Below, in pieces: positions 1 through 12,046 of a DNA stretch of 64,000 nucleotides. This DNA comes from Ichthyophis bannanicus. Its lineage: Eukaryota > Chordata > Amphibia > Gymnophiona > Ichthyophiidae. The DNA lies in NCBI GenBank assembly GCA_033557465.1, contig CM066034.1, positions 986,831,637 to 986,895,636 on the forward strand. Direction: 5' to 3'. The position numbers and the translations under genes were made by a program. The notes below the pieces were generated by a model. That model made no database searches. It saw only the letters and a list, made by a program, of their open reading frames with translations, and had not been told where the DNA came from. Numbering within the stretch: the first letter of the stretch is position 1; the number at the start of each line of letters is the position of its first letter.

Positions 1-260
1 GACAGGATAAGAGGAAGCGGGCGAGCCGAGCTTTGCAAACTGGGCCCCGCTCCGCGTGGGAAGGCTCCTCCTCGGATCGGCTGTGTCATTGTCCACGGGT
101 CGCGCTCGCCTCCTTCCTCCCTTCTGGACGGTTTCGTAACTAGCGCCTGCGCTTAGGGTGGGGCTACGACTCTATCAACTTTGTGCCCAGTGCACAATAT
201 GAGGCGGGAGGAGGCATCTTTTGCGGGAAGATCCCCCCCCCCCCCCCCGCCAAAACTGTT
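1..260. other. CpG-rich segment, possible promoter or first exon
   Basis: The first ~230 bases are GC- and CpG-rich (several cg dinucleotides per 20 bases) and end in a C homopolymer at about 231-248, unlike the AT-rich repeats that follow. No ORF or splice site here can be tied to a protein. Since the only host gene found downstream on + begins coding at 41767 and must have an upstream exon or promoter, this could be the CpG island of TDRD1 or of a head-to-head neighbour. That is inference only. Confidence 0.3.
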
Positions 261-429
261 CCTCCCGTCGATGCGCAGCTGTATAGTGCACCCTACGATT
301 CCCTGTGATTCTAGAGATTACAGGTCATAAAACTCCAGGGGAAGCAACTAAACGCCCAGTAAACTTTGTCATAAAATTGTGCAACACTTTGCTAAGTTTC
401 CAGTTTTTGAAAGGGGGTGGTCTTTGGCA

Positions 430-2820
430 TCGAGTGGGTTTTTCCGTTTGTTACATAAGATATGCCATACTGGGTCAGACCAGGGTCCATCAATTCCAGT
501 ATCCTGTTTCCAACAGTGGCCAATCTAGGTCGTACGTACTTAGCAGTTTCCCCAAAAGACACAGGTTCCACAATGCTCGTACTGGGTCAAGCATTGATAT
601 CCTGGGTCCCTTCTTAATAATGGTTTATGGACCTTTCCTCCAGGAACTTGTCCAAACCTTTTTTAAACCCAGCTACACTAACAACCTTTACTACATCCTC
701 CGATAACAAATTCCAGAGTTTGATTACAGGTTGAGTGAAAAAATATTTTCTTTTATTAGTCTTAAATAGTTTACCCTGTAGCGCTTTGCTGCTACAGCTT
801 CATTGCATGAAAACAATCTACGTTTACCCGTTCCACTCCGTTCATTAATTTATAGACCTCTATCATATCTCCCCTCAGCCATCTCTTTTGCAGGTTAAAG
901 AGCCCTAACCTTTTTAGCCTTTCTTCATAGGGGTATCTTTCCAACCCTTTTACCATTTTGGTGGCTCTTCTCTGTACCTTTTCTAATAACGCTATATACT
1001 TTTTAAGATACGGCGATCAGAATTGCACACAATATTCAAGGTGCGATCACACCATGGAACGATACAGAGGCATTATAATATCATTTGTTTTATTTTCCAT
1101 TCCTTTCCGTATGATACCTAGCATTCTATTTGCTCTCTGGGCTGCCGCTGCACACCGGGCGGAGGGTTTTAACATGTTATCCACAATGACGCCTAAATCT
1201 TTTTCCTGGGTGGTGGTTCCTAATGGGGAACCTTGCATCGTGTAACCATAGTTTGGGTTGTTGTTCCCTAGGTGCATAACTTTGCACTTGTCCACATTAA
1301 ATTTCATCTGCCATTTTGATGCCCAGTCTTCCAAATTATCCTCTTGCAATTTTCCACAATCCTCATGGATTTTAACAGCTTTAAATAGTTTTGTGTCATC
1401 TGCAAATTTGATAACCTCACTCGTTATTCCCTTTTCCAGGTCATTTATGAATATGTCAAAGCAGCGGACCCAGCACAGATCCCTGGGGTACACCACTATT
1501 CTCCTTTCTCCATTGGGAAAATTGGCCATTTATCCCTACCCTCTGTTTTCTATCTTTTAACCAATTCCTGATCCACAATAGTACACTGCCTCCTATCCCA
1601 TGACTCTTTAGTTTTGCCAAAAGTCTCTGATGAGGGACCTTGTCAAAGGCTTTCTGACAGTCCAAATACACTATATCAACCGACTCACCTTTGTCTACCT
1701 GTTTATTCACACCTTCAAAAAACATAACAGATTAGTAAGACAAGATCTTCCTTGTCTAAAGCCATGTTGGTTGTCTCCCATTAAGCCATGGCTATCTACA
1801 TGTTCAGAAGTTTTGTTCTTTATGATGGTTTCTACCATTTTTCCCAGTACTGACGTCAGGCTCAGCGGTCTGTAGTTGCCCGGATCACCCCTGGAACCCT
1901 TTTTAAAAACTGGCGTTATGTTCACCATCCTCCAATCTTAAGGTATTACAGATGATTTTAATAATAATTCACAGATTACTATTAGCAGGTCTGCAATTTC
2001 ATATTTATTATTTATTTTATTTATTTACATTCTCTTATATACCGCACTATTCGGCATCAGCGCGGTTCACATAGAACAAAAAGTCTCAGTACAATAACAT
2101 GCATGAGTTTACAGATAACAAGGGGAGGAACACCCTTGAATGTATACCATCCTGTCCAGGTGATTTGCTATTCTTCAGTTTATCAAATAGTTGTAATACA
2201 TCTTCCTGATGTATCGATATTTCCTTCAATTCTTCGGCACCTTTAGATATCACTTCAGTCATATGTAGCATCCCTACATCTTCCTCAGTAAAGTCCAAAG
2301 CAAAGAATTCATTCAGTCTCTCCATTATTACCTTGTTGCCTCTTAGTGCCTCTTTAACCCCTCTGTCATCTAATGGACCAACTGACTCTCTCACAGGTTT
2401 TTTGCTACGAATGTACTTGAAAAAGTCTTTAATACGCTTTTTTGCTTCTGCAGAAAGCTTCTTCTCAAATTCTCCCTTTGCCTGCCTTATCAATGCCTTG
2501 CATTTAACTTGCCAGTGCTTGTGCTGTTTCCAGTTTTCCTCATTTGGTTCTTTTTTTCCATTTCCTGAAAGATGCTTTTTTGGCAACAACAACCTCTCTG
2601 ACCTCACCTTTAAACCATGCTGGCAGTTTTTTGGACTTCCTTCCACTTGTCTTAAAGCGTGGAATACAGCCGGTCTGGGCTTCCAAGATAGTATTTTTAA
2701 ACAACACCCAAGCTTGATGTAAGTTTTTAAACTTTGCAACTGCTCCTTTTAGTTTTTTCTTAACTATTTTCCTCATTTTATCATAGTCTCCCTCTCGAAA
2801 GCTAAAAGGTAGTACTTCGC
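430..2820 (-). mobile_element. 5'-truncated CR1-clade LINE, decayed
   Basis: Read on the minus strand this is the 3' two thirds of a non-LTR retrotransposon ORF2. Pieces in order are a pre-RT region ending near SPGQDGIHSRV (2739-2086), RT block NYRPLSLTSV and HGFRQGRSC (1928-1707), YLDCQKAFDKVPHQRL and SGVPQGSVLGPLL (1725-1456), and FADDTKLFKAV (1529-1047). The RT catalytic FADD is present. Several frameshifts and stops break the frame, so it is dead. The 3' UTR (about 430-1000) is shared with the copy at 5235-5885. A short SINE/L2 tail interrupts it at about 1995-2130. The CR1 assignment rests on the RT motifs; L2 or another jockey-superfamily clade is possible. Confidence 0.8.
1995..2130 (-). 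repeat. SINE/L2 3'-tail insertion inside the CR1 copy
   Basis: Contains the signature ttatttatttacattctctt followed by tataccgc...gcggtt, the reverse complement of the shared SINE/L2 tail (gcggtatataagagaatgtaaataaa). It separates two pieces of LINE RT coding sequence, so it landed after the CR1 copy. Confidence 0.6.
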
Positions 2821-2829
2821 TTATTTAGG

Positions 2830-3465
2830 TGCTTTACTTAAGCATCTAAATAAGTGCTCCCACTTTTTTTCTTTAACTACACGCTCATCCCTGCAATGTT
2901 GCCAGTGCCTCCTTGGTGCTCTTGGAGCTTCTGTCAGGACTGATGGCAAGGACCGGGGGCACCCTAGGCAGACCCTCCCATCCTGTTGGCACCTCTTTCT
3001 AGGGCCTACAGTGGTGGCAATTGCCTCTGAAACTGTGACACAGCACCTACCCTCTGTCTCTAGGGCTGTGTCTTTCTGCAACTAAAGTCGCCCCCACCAC
3101 CCCCCCCTGCTGCAGATTGGGCCAAATGAAACTGCAATGCAACCGCAGAGATGGAAGGTAAGTGCTGTGTCAGTTTCAGGGGTAGTTGTTGCCCCTGTTG
3201 GCCCCAGAAAGGGGTGCCAGCGGCAACAATGGACAGCAGTATGTGCCCCCAGAGGGCTGGTGCTCTAGGTGACCACCTAGTTTGCCATATTTAGTGCTGG
3301 TCCTGGGTTCTGTGTACAAAAGAAACTCATTATCACATTCAGACTTACTCCTAACACTTTAACTTTTATATTCCGTTCATTAGGTGTTTTTGTACACAGG
3401 TAAAATAAATAAAGTAAAGATGGAGAGGTGCAAATCTGATTGCCTGAGAGTAAGTTTGCCAGACA
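2830..3465. other. No gene recognised
   Basis: Non-repetitive-looking sequence between two LINE pieces. No ORF with a recognisable product and no RNA gene is visible. Confidence 0.5.
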
Positions 3466-3469
3466 TTGT

Positions 3470-4575
3470 TTTTGTTTGTTTATTTAAAACTTTATATACC
3501 GCCCATAAACAATAGCATCTGGGCGGTTTACAAACGATTAAAATAAGGCTGCAAAAAAAGAAAGGAATGCCATAAAATCAGTAAAGGACAGAAAATAGCA
3601 TAGGATAGTGGAGACAAAAGCAGAGTACAAGTAGTAATAAAAGGGGTAGTAGCCGGACAGACAGTGTACATTGACGAGGGAAGGTAAACGAGGGGGTAAA
3701 GAGTGAGGGGGCAGGAGAATGGGGAAACTGTATCTTAGTGAGGAGGAGCAGAAAGGTAGGGGAACTGCATCTTAGCGAGGGGGAGGGAGGTCGAAGGCTG
3801 AGCAGAAAAGATGAGCTTTTAGTTTTGCTTTAAAAGAATTAAAGGAGAGTTCTAAACGGAGTGCAGGGGGGGGGGGGCAGAGTTCTACAGCCTAGGAAAT
3901 AGAATGCTGAGGACCGGGTGGATTCCAGGTGGGCCTGGGAAGGTGTGAGGGAAGGGACATGCGGTGGGTGTGAAGATGAACCTGGTCAGCGAGGTAAAGA
4001 GGGGTACCTGAATGAATTGCCCTGTGAACAAAAATAAGAAATTTGAACTGAACCCGAAAGACAATAGGAAGCTAGAGTTAGGTGTATTAGGAGGGGGGTG
4101 ATGTGATCAAAGCGTAAAGAGTGGGTTAGGATATGAACCGCGGTATTTTGAAGACGTTGAAGACTATAGATTTGAGACTTGGGGAGACCAGCTAGACAGA
4201 CATTATAATCAAGACGGGTCATAACATGGGAAAGGAGCAGGGTAGTGAGAAAGGGACGGACAGTGCGCAATTGTTTCAGAGTGAAGAAAGAACGTTTAAC
4301 AACTGAGGAAATGTGGTCCTTGAAAGAAAGAGATGAATCGAGAATTACACCTAAATACCGTGAGGAAGAGACAATAGGGACAGGTGAAGAGGAAAGCAGA
4401 GGGACGAGGGGAGGGAGGGGGCTACCAAAAGTGAACCAAATATCAGACGTTTTAGAAAGGTTAATAAGGAGAACGTTTGAGGAGAGCCAAGAAGCAACAG
4501 AAGGGAGTGATATCTGGAACAGAAGAATCAGTGTGGTAAAGAAGGAAAATGTCATCCGCATTCATGATTTCACAA
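3470..4575 (-). mobile_element. L2-type LINE, 3' end with RT C-terminus
   Basis: On the minus strand the 191-codon ORF 4561-3986 carries the L2/Maui RT tail: SRYLGVILDSSLSFKDHIS, then TLKQLRTVRPFL, MTRLDYNVCLAGLP, LQRLQNTAVHILT and FDHITPLLIHL. It is followed by a 3' UTR ending at about 3475 in the inverted-repeat-like motif gggcggt...aaccgcc and an A-rich tail. The 5' part of the element is missing. One frame covers most of the block, then it degrades. Confidence 0.8.
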
Positions 4576-4579
4576 TAGT

Positions 4580-5230
4580 GTTTCCAAGCTAAACTCTCTG
4601 CAGTAATGTTCCTGTAGCCAATTCCAGCAGGGGGAGAGGCCCAGAACTTTGTTTCCTTCTCCCTGCCCAGTTGAGCTGCAGTAAAGCACTGGCCCCAGTC
4701 CTCCCTTACGATCCTTGCCTGTCTTCTGCTGACTACCTCTCTGTCCTCCCAGTCCTTTCCTAGCAGCAGCCGGAGCTGTAGTGAATAGCGCGTCTATTGG
4801 TTCCACGTGACGCATGAAACGGATGTGCTGTTGAGCATCCCTGCTGCTGACTGCTTGAGATTCTCTGCAAGTTGCAATGAGAGATGGTTTCTGTGCCCCT
4901 GTCCACTACCCCCCCTCCTCAATACCTGAGCCAAAGCTGTGGCTGCAAGAAAATGCTGAGTGGTGGTGCAGATCCTCCTCTCCCCCCCTCCTCCCCCCCC
5001 AAGTTTTGATGATAGGACTGCAGGCCAGTGATGTACTCCCACCTCCTGCAGTTAGCTCCTGAGTAGTTCAGATTAGCTGTTTGATTTTAGCAGGAAGAGT
5101 AGATTAGAGGCACCCAGTCACCATGTTGTTGTGCAGGTTGGACTGGGGAGGAAGGTGAGAGGGATCTGGTAGGTGAGCAGCAAATCTTAAGTTGGTTGGG
5201 AGAGTGGGGGCTCGAGGGGGTGGGAAGAAT
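4580..5230. other. No gene recognised
   Basis: Contains C-rich tracts around 4900-5000. No coding or repeat identity could be assigned. Confidence 0.4.
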
Positions 5231-5234
5231 GGGG

Positions 5235-5885
5235 AAACATAGGACCATAAGAATTTCCATACTAGATCAGAGCAAAGGTCCATCAAGCCCCTAGTATCCT
5301 TTGTCCACCCATGGCCATTCCAGATCACAAGTACCTGGCAAGGTCTCAAAAATGCTTACAGGTTCCATGCTACTTACCCCAGGGATAAACGGTGGCTTTT
5401 ACCAGGTGTATGATGATAAGGGTTTATGGACTTTTCCTTTCTAAAATGCTGCTATGCTATCTGCCACATCATACGGCAACACATTTCAGAGCTTGACTGC
5501 GCTGAGTGAGAAAACATTTTTTCTTATTTGTTTTAAAGGTACTTAGTAACTTCATGGATTGTTTCTTGGTCTTCGTACTCTGACAGAGTAAACACTCGAT
5601 TTGCATTTATTGTTCCATTCCATTCAGAATTTTATCGATCTCCATCATACTTCCCCCTCAGCTGTCTCTTATCAAAGATGGAGAGTCCTAACCTCTTTGG
5701 CCATTCCTCATAGGAGACTCATTCTATCCCCTTTATCGTTTGGCCGTCCTCTATCTTTTCCAATTCTGCTGTATCTTTTTTATGATGATGTGACCAGACT
5801 GGTACAGCTGCTTGAGGCTCGGTTGCGCCATGGAGTGATACAGAAAGCATTATGCTGTTCTCTGTCTTATTCGCTATCTGTTTCC
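5235..5885 (-). mobile_element. CR1-clade LINE 3' end
   Basis: Shares the stretch beginning cataagaatt...ccatact...agagcaaaggtccatcaag with the 3' UTR of the copy at 430-1000, in the same orientation, and continues antisense into the last part of ORF2. Only the 3' ~650 bases are present, a typical 5' truncation. Confidence 0.7.
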
Positions 5886-5889
5886 TGAC

Positions 5890-7200
5890 GTTCTCTTTGG
5901 AGTAGATTGGGGAATTGCGGAGACGCCAAAGTGCGGATAGGGAAGTGCAGATGATGGAATGGCGGCCTTTAGAATGGAGATGGTGGGGGGGGGAGAGCAG
6001 AAGTTCAAGGGTGGAGGAGTCAGTGAGGACTTGTGAGCAAGGGATTCAAGGATTGGGTGGAGGGTATGAGCAGGGAATGAGGGGGCTGAAATGTGGACAA
6101 GGGCTCATGGAAAGAGAGAGGTGGAGAACGGGAGGGGTTGGTGAAAGAGAGAGAAGAGGCTGTCCCCCTCCCCCTCCCTGCTCTCCCTCCTTTTACTCCA
6201 TTCCAAGGTTTCCTTCTCTCCGTCTCCAAGGGGTTGCCTGGGACCACGCGGGAGGGACACTGGACCATGTTCAGAGATTCATTGTGGGGCCTCATTTGCA
6301 TAAGTCATTAAGGGACTGAAAATGAGGATAGAAAAGCAAGGCTGTGAGGGGGGGGAGAAACATTTTGCTTAATGGTAGGGCAGTCCCTGGTTTTGTTGCT
6401 TCCTCTCTTATCCTCCCATCTGCTGCTCTTCCTCCTCCTCCCTCTTGATTTATTTTTTATTACTCTGCCTGCTGCCTTCCCTCCATGTTGCTTCTGTTCC
6501 TCTCCTGGTTTTCCTGTTGCTGTTGCCCTCCTACCTCCCACAGAATTTAGAGGTCAAAAGGAAGAGGTAAAGAGAGAAAAAGGAGCTGATAGAGAAAGCA
6601 AAAGATGAGAGAAGAAAAGACATGACAAATTCACTAAAGAGACAGAAGAAACAGACTTGAAATGAAAATAAAAAGGAAATAGTAAGTACAGAAAAGTGAA
6701 TAGGGATGAATAGACAGGCAGAGTTTTAAAAACTACTGTAGAGAGAACAAAATTAGAATTTTTTTTTCTGAAACAATATTATCCAGTATAACCAATGAAG
6801 AAGAGTCTTAGGACCCCAATCTAAGGTGTTGTAATCTGTGTGTATGTCCCACAGTTTTGAGTGCAAGCATAGTGCTGCTTGCCGTCCTTTTGTTAGTGGT
6901 CTGTCCCAAAACTGTCCACCTGGAAATAGTATTGCTGCCACATGCTAGATTAAACTGACCTCCCCCCTCACTGCCATGGTAGAAAGGAACAAGCTTTTCT
7001 GGTCCTCAGTCTCCTTCCCACCTCCTCAGTTGGAAGAGTCTCCAGGTGTCCCAGCAGGTACGGCATGTTTAGGTTCTTGGATAAAGTAAAGGGAATTTTA
7101 TTTTGAGTGAAGTGGTTTGTTTTTATTTGCTTTGTAAATAGTGGGGGCCTACGTTGTCATTCCTGATTGCCTGCTCATTTAGACGAGCTTTGCTTATGAT
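5890..7200. other. No gene recognised; GA- and CT-rich low complexity
   Basis: 5900-6200 is G/A-rich and 6370-6540 is T/C-rich. Several short ORFs exist on both strands but none has a recognisable protein motif. Confidence 0.4.
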
Positions 7201-7215
7201 GCTTATGATAGCTGG

Positions 7216-7505
7216 AGTGGAGGAGTGGCCTAGTGGTTGGGGCAGGGTACTTCAGGCCGGAAGGTCGGGGTTCAAATCCCACCAGAGGACAGCAACCTTG
7301 GGCCGTAAGGACTGGGGTTTTTAGTCCCACAGGTGCTCCTTGTGGTCTTGGGCAAGTCACTTAACCCTCCATAGCCCATGTTCCCTGTAAAATAGTTATC
7401 TCCAAGTTATAATGCCCTGTTCAATGTAATTTCAGTTTGTTCAATGTAAACCGCACTGATGCAGAATAGCGCGGTATATAAGAGAATATAAATAAATAAA
7501 TAAAT
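7216..7505 (+). mobile_element. tRNA-derived SINE with L2-like tail, copy 1
   Basis: A tRNA-like head has an A box (gtggcctagtggttgg, about 7225) and a B box (ggttcaaatcc, 7269-7279), the internal RNA polymerase III promoter. A central domain reads cttgggcaagtcacttaac. The tail aaaccgcactgatgcagaat-agcgcggtatataag plus (aaat)n matches the 3' ends of the L2-type LINEs in this window, suggesting it used the L2 machinery to transpose. The copy is essentially full length. Confidence 0.85.
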
Positions 7506-7705
7506 TTATATAAGTATAGAAAAGGGGACAAGCTTGTTTGATTTATAACTGAGGTTTCCTGGAATTGGGATTGTGTCCCTGGTAGAGATTTTGAAATTTA
7601 GGAGTTTAGTATTCTGACTAGCAGGGTAAGGAAAGTATACACTCTGATGTACCCTTAGGAGAGCTGTGACCCTACTGGGATGCTCCTTTACCACTGGTCT
7701 CTACA

Positions 7706-7870
7706 GCTCTGGATTATTTATTTATTTATTTAACAGCTCTTATACCGTGCTATTTGACATCAGTGCGGTTTACATTAAACAAAATACACTCAGATTTAGA
7801 GAACTTGTCCAAGTTACAGGTAACGGGAATAAAACAAGGATTAACTGGGGAATAGCATATGAATAATTAA
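7706..7870 (-). repeat. L2/SINE 3' tail fragment
   Basis: Antisense (attt)n followed by tataccgtgctatttgaca and gcggtttacattaaaca, the reverse complement of the common SINE/L2 tail. Confidence 0.6.
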
Positions 7871-8734
7871 ATAAGACCTAGTTGACAGAGTTTGATACTG
7901 TAATGTGCAGCTTTTTCCCACAGGTTCTTGGTTTTCTGGGAACACTAGGCATTGTGAGAGAGCAGGCTGCATGGCTTGGTTCATTTTGCATGGGTAAACG
8001 GCTGGTTAGAAGACCATCTGGTTGTGAGTGTATGTGGAGTGACTGTTCCTTCAGTTACTGTAAAAAAAAATATATATTTATATATTTTCTATTTTACTAA
8101 CACCCCCTCCTCCCCCCAAATTCTCGGTCTGCCATTCTTCAGAACTTCGGGAAATAATTTTTCAGATGTTTTTTAATTACTCTCTTTAATTATTCCAGGG
8201 AATCAAATTTGCACGATGAGGATGTGATGAATTATTTTAGATACTTTGGGCCACTGCGTCTAGCTTACTGTCGATATTCAGTGCCATTGAATGTGTAAGC
8301 GAAGGTGTTGGTGCAGTATGGTTATTGAACAGGTGGATTTGGCTCAGGTTCAGTCCTTTGTAGTTGAAAATGGGTTGTTGGATGGTTGTCTGTCAGGTTT
8401 TAGGGTGGAAATTGATTTCATTGAGTGATGATCTTTTGGTGTCGGGCTCCTAAGGGCAGGGATGCTTCTCTCGTGGTGATAAATTAATCAGCAGCATTGA
8501 CTCAGTTGATTATGAAGCTGGTTTCCATGTTTTTTGTCATGGCTGTAGTTGTTTTCACGGGGGTGGGGGGGCACACTTAGTAGCAAGTGGTTTTAGGTAA
8601 ATTATTGGACAGTATTAGCTTAGGAAGCAGAATTGTCCCTATTACTTATTTATATCATTAGCCTTTGGGTGACACTGAGCATGAATTTCAGTTGCATCTT
8701 TTTTTTTTTTTTTTTGCATATTACAATTGCATAT

Positions 8735-9650
8735 GTTACTCCTGGGGGGAATTCTGCACAACGGCACAGCGCAGAATTTGCATAGAATTCCTCACTTGTG
8801 CAGAATCCTGCACAAGTACTGGCATCAGCGAGCAGCAAGGCAGGCTTGGAGCGCACAATCTTTAAGGATGCCTAAGCCTGCCCTGTGGGAGTGAACATTT
8901 CTCTTCACTCCCACGGCTGTGCTGCGTTTCCGATGCTGGCATTGGTAAGTTAAAAAAAAATTTAAAAAAAAGGGCAACAGAAGCACTTCGGTTGACTTTT
9001 TAAAACGGGCGATGCCAGTGTCAGAAGTGTAGCACAACTTGGGAAGGGAAATGCCATCGCCGCTGTGATCAGGCAGAGGAGGAGATGTTCGGGGTGGGGG
9101 GGGGGGGGCTGTGGCCAGAGATGGGATGATGGTGAGTCGGGAGTGCCTGGGAGTTGGAGATGGTTGTATGCCTGAGGGATTGGGAGAAAGAAAGGTGGAG
9201 ATATGTGCCTAGGGAGAAATAAGGGTAGGTGCACGGGGAGGGGAGAAATGAGGTAAGGTAGTGGAGGGAGTGGCCTAGTGGTTGGGGCAAGGTACTTCAG
9301 GCTGGAAGGTCAGGGGTTCAAATCCCACCAGAGGACAGCAACCTTGAGCCTGAAGGACTGGGGTTTCTAGTCCCACAGGTGCTCCTTGTGGTCTTGGGCA
9401 AGCCACTTAACCCTCCATAGCCCATGTTCCCTGTAAAACAGTTATCTCCAAGTTATAATGCCCTGTTCAATGTAATTTCAGTTTGTTCAATGTAAACCGC
9501 ACTGATGCAGAATAGCGCGGTATATAAGAGAATGTAAATAAATAAGGTGGGGGTATAAAGCATGCAGTAATTTTGCAAAATTTCCTAAATTTTTGCATAG
9601 AATTAAATTTCTTTTTTGTGCTGAATTTCCTTTAGTGCAGTATGTCCTTG
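8735..9650 (+). repeat. GGGGAATTCTGC-ended repeat, copy 1, with nested SINE
   Basis: Starts with ctcctggggggaattctgca and contains gatgctggcattggtaagtt plus an acagaagcactt motif. The reverse complement of the same landmarks is found at 30480-31010. A full SINE sits inside at 9259-9545. The boundaries resemble terminal inverted repeats of a non-autonomous DNA transposon, but no target duplication was confirmed. Confidence 0.45.
9259..9545 (+). mobile_element. tRNA-derived SINE with L2-like tail, copy 2
   Basis: Very similar to the SINE at 7216-7505: gtggcctagtggttgg A box, ggttcaaatcc B box at 9315-9325, the same central domain and gcggtatataagagaatgt tail with an AAT-rich end. Full length and nested in another repeat. 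Confidence 0.85.
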
Positions 9651-10013
9651 GAGACCCCATTGAGGGAGTCTGTTGGGGAAAGTTAATGGATGTTTGTCTG
9701 GGATTCAGCAGTGGTTCGTATCTAATGAATTAAAATGGAATCCCGAAAAGGCAGAGGTGATGTCTTTTCATCACGCTTGGTCAGTGCCTGTTTCTATTCC
9801 AGAATTATTTAGGCTCAGTTTTGGAGTTGGCCACCTGGTTCTTCATAGTTCTTTGAGTAATTTTTGATACCACTTTGGTTGCAGTGTCTCAGATTGCAAG
9901 AAATGCACAGCATCACTGCTGTGTTAGGTACATTAGGAAGTTATTTGATGTTGTAAACCTTTCTATATATGCACCCATGATCTCGTGCCTGGATGTTTAA
10001 CGTTGTTGTTTAT

Positions 10014-10560
10014 TTATTTAACTTGTGTTATATACCGCTCTATTTTACAGTTAGAGTAGTTTAACATAGAACATTGAACAATAAGCTTGTTTACATAGAA
10101 CAGGAATGACAACTTGGATAACTCAATGGGGTGAAGTAGTTATTAACAATCATTCCGTAGAGGGTATAATTAGCAAGGGGTAACCGGATGTAAGAGCTCT
10201 GGAGCACTTCAGTCATGTAGGGGGTCTCTTTTATCTGATATTGTCATAATATTGACTGAATGAGCGCATCTTTAGAGACCTGCAACAACTTGAGAGATCA
10301 GAGTTGGATTATCTCGGGAAGCATGTTCCAAAGGGTGGGTACATACATTGAGAGCGCTGTAGTGCAGGTTGTATGGTTGCTCTTGGTGTACTTGCTGTAG
10401 GGATCAAGAGGGTGTTTTGCTTGCCATGTCGCCTTAGTCTGTTATCAGGTGTCCAATGGATGATGGCTGAAAGAGTCTGTAGATAGCTTCTGTAAAATTT
10501 TAAAGGTCATAAGTAAGGCCTTGTATTTAACTCGTTCAGTTATTAATAACTAATGTAGAT
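10014..10560 (-). repeat. L2-type LINE 3' end
   Basis: Begins with tttatttatttaacttgtgt and tataccgctctattttacag, the antisense L2 tail, followed by ~500 bases of antisense 3' UTR and decayed ORF2 end (for example the tgttccaaagggtgggta block, compare attccagag... in the other L2 ends). Confidence 0.55.
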
Positions 10561-10800
10561 TTTATTTTATTTATTTTATTGTTCTTACATACTGCACTCT
10601 TAGAAATCAGCGGTTTACATACGATACTGTGCCAAATAGGCACTTAGAATGAAACAGGAGATTAAGTTGTAGTATGTTTTAGTATTGGCATAAATATGCT
10701 CTGATCTATATGCATTGTGGAGGGCTTGTGCTGCAATATTTAGAGCCATTTCGAGTGGATGTGTGGTGTATTTTGGTAGGCCTTGATATAATATAATGTT
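10561..10800 (-). repeat. L2/SINE 3' tail, second adjacent copy
   Basis: A second antisense tail (ttattttatttattttattg...tactgcactct...cagcggtttacata) lies directly beside the previous one, so two L2-tail insertions are back to back. Confidence 0.5.
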
Positions 10801-10807
10801 AGTGTTG

Positions 10808-11030
10808 CACACTTCTGGGGGAATTCTGCGCACAGTATTGGAACATTTTGCAAAGTTCTGCGTGCTTTTAGTTGAACAAATAACACTATATTGTATGTAC
10901 CTGGGGGAATTCTCTGCAAAATAATTAAAATTCTGCACAAACATTTAGAAAATGTGCACAGTATTTTAAAATTCAACATGTTTTGTCAGTACATTGTTGT
11001 GCAGAATTCTACCATCATAAAGCCTAGCTC
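10808..11030. repeat. GGGGAATTCTGC repeat fragment
   Basis: Two boxes of ctgggggaattctgcg/ctctgca (about 10815 and 10902) and an inverted box gtgcagaattct near 11000 resemble the ends of the repeats at 8735 and 31010. Confidence 0.35.
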
Positions 11031-11243
11031 CTCATCTACACCAGAAATTCCTTCTGCCTCTTTCTTCCTCGGCCGTCTTCCCAAGTCTTTCCTGCGTCCC
11101 CCCTAAATTCTAGGAAGATTCTACTGCTGTTTGTCCCTAAGGTCTACCCCTAATGTACTTATCCCTTCTTACCTCTTTTCTTCCCTTTACATGCACTTAT
11201 GCTCTCTCTCCCTTTCCTCGCCTTCCTTCTTCCCAGGCGCATA

Positions 11244-12046
11244 CAGTTGCGGTCAACATTGAAATCCTTGCAGATCAACCCTTTAATGAACCATATTTGC
11301 AAAAAAAAGTGGCCAGTGAAATTGCTTTGGACTACATATGCACACACATTTGAGACACAAATGAATTGAATAAAACAAAGTCAATTAAAAAAGGAAATAG
11401 AAGGAATTCATATAAAAACTGGGATATTTGCTAGGACATGATTATTGATATGTTTATAAACAAGTCAAAACAGTTTAAACAGAAGAACCACATTCCCATT
11501 GTAGTAAAATTTAGATGCACCTGTAATCACAAGACTTGAATCAACCAATGAATGATGGCTCTGATGTTTAAAATGGCCACTCACTCCCTGTTCCAGTTTC
11601 ACAATGGTGAGACCTGCTTGAGGCTGTCAGAAAAGCCATTATCATCAAAGATCAAAGGCATACAAGGCGATCTCCAAAGACATTGTGCTTCCTCTATCTA
11701 CAGTTCACAATGTTAAGAAGTTTTTTCTGCTAAAGGAACGGTCAAGAACCTCCCAGGATGTGGTGGAAAGAGGAAAATTAATCCAAGAGATCTTCGAAGG
11801 TTAGTGCGAACTGTTGGAAGAAACAGCACTTACAACGTCCAAAGAGCTTAAGGCTGACCTAGAGCAATTGGCGTGGTGGTTTAAACTTGCACTATACACT
11901 GCAAACTAAACAAAAAAGGACTTCATGGGTGAAGGCCAAGGAGGGATCCCACTTCTCAAAGACAGACTTACAAAAACATGCCTGATCTTTGCCCAAATCC
12001 TTCTTAAGAAACCATAGTACTTAATGGGAAAATGTTCTGTGGACAG
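11244..12046 (+). pseudogene. Tc1-like transposon, left half
   Basis: The left terminal repeat starts at about 11244 (cagttgcggtcaacatt) after a TA. Downstream sequence encodes a decayed Tc1-type helix-turn-helix domain (the block around 11640-11900 with kinds of SPRQRSTIN-like and RRLVRTVGRNSTYNVQ text) and breaks off after tgttctgtggacag at 12046. The frame resumes at 27585 with atgaaatcaaact, giving the WTDEIK(L)LFG junction typical of the first catalytic D of Tc1/mariner enzymes. There are many stops; not functional. Confidence 0.8.

Larger units (their letters stand above)
8190..10012 (+). mobile_element. L2-type LINE RT fragments split by a later repeat
   Basis: 8340-8640 translates with interruptions into L2 RT-like text (GCLSGFR, then a hydrophobic run and a DLVDYE-like box). 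9673-9867 encodes GCLSGIQQWFVSNELKWNPEKAEVM, the L2 block just after the catalytic box, and 9970-10010 encodes MISCLDV (compare SRLDYCN). The two parts are separated by a repeat at about 8735-9650. All frames are decayed. Confidence 0.55.

Noticed and set aside
5915..6608. Overlapping ORFs on both strands in the GA/CT-rich stretch
   Set aside because: Low-complexity sequence with no domain; open frames follow from base composition.
7216..7300. tRNA gene candidate
   Set aside because: A and B boxes belong to a SINE head; no cloverleaf with proper acceptor stem is evident.
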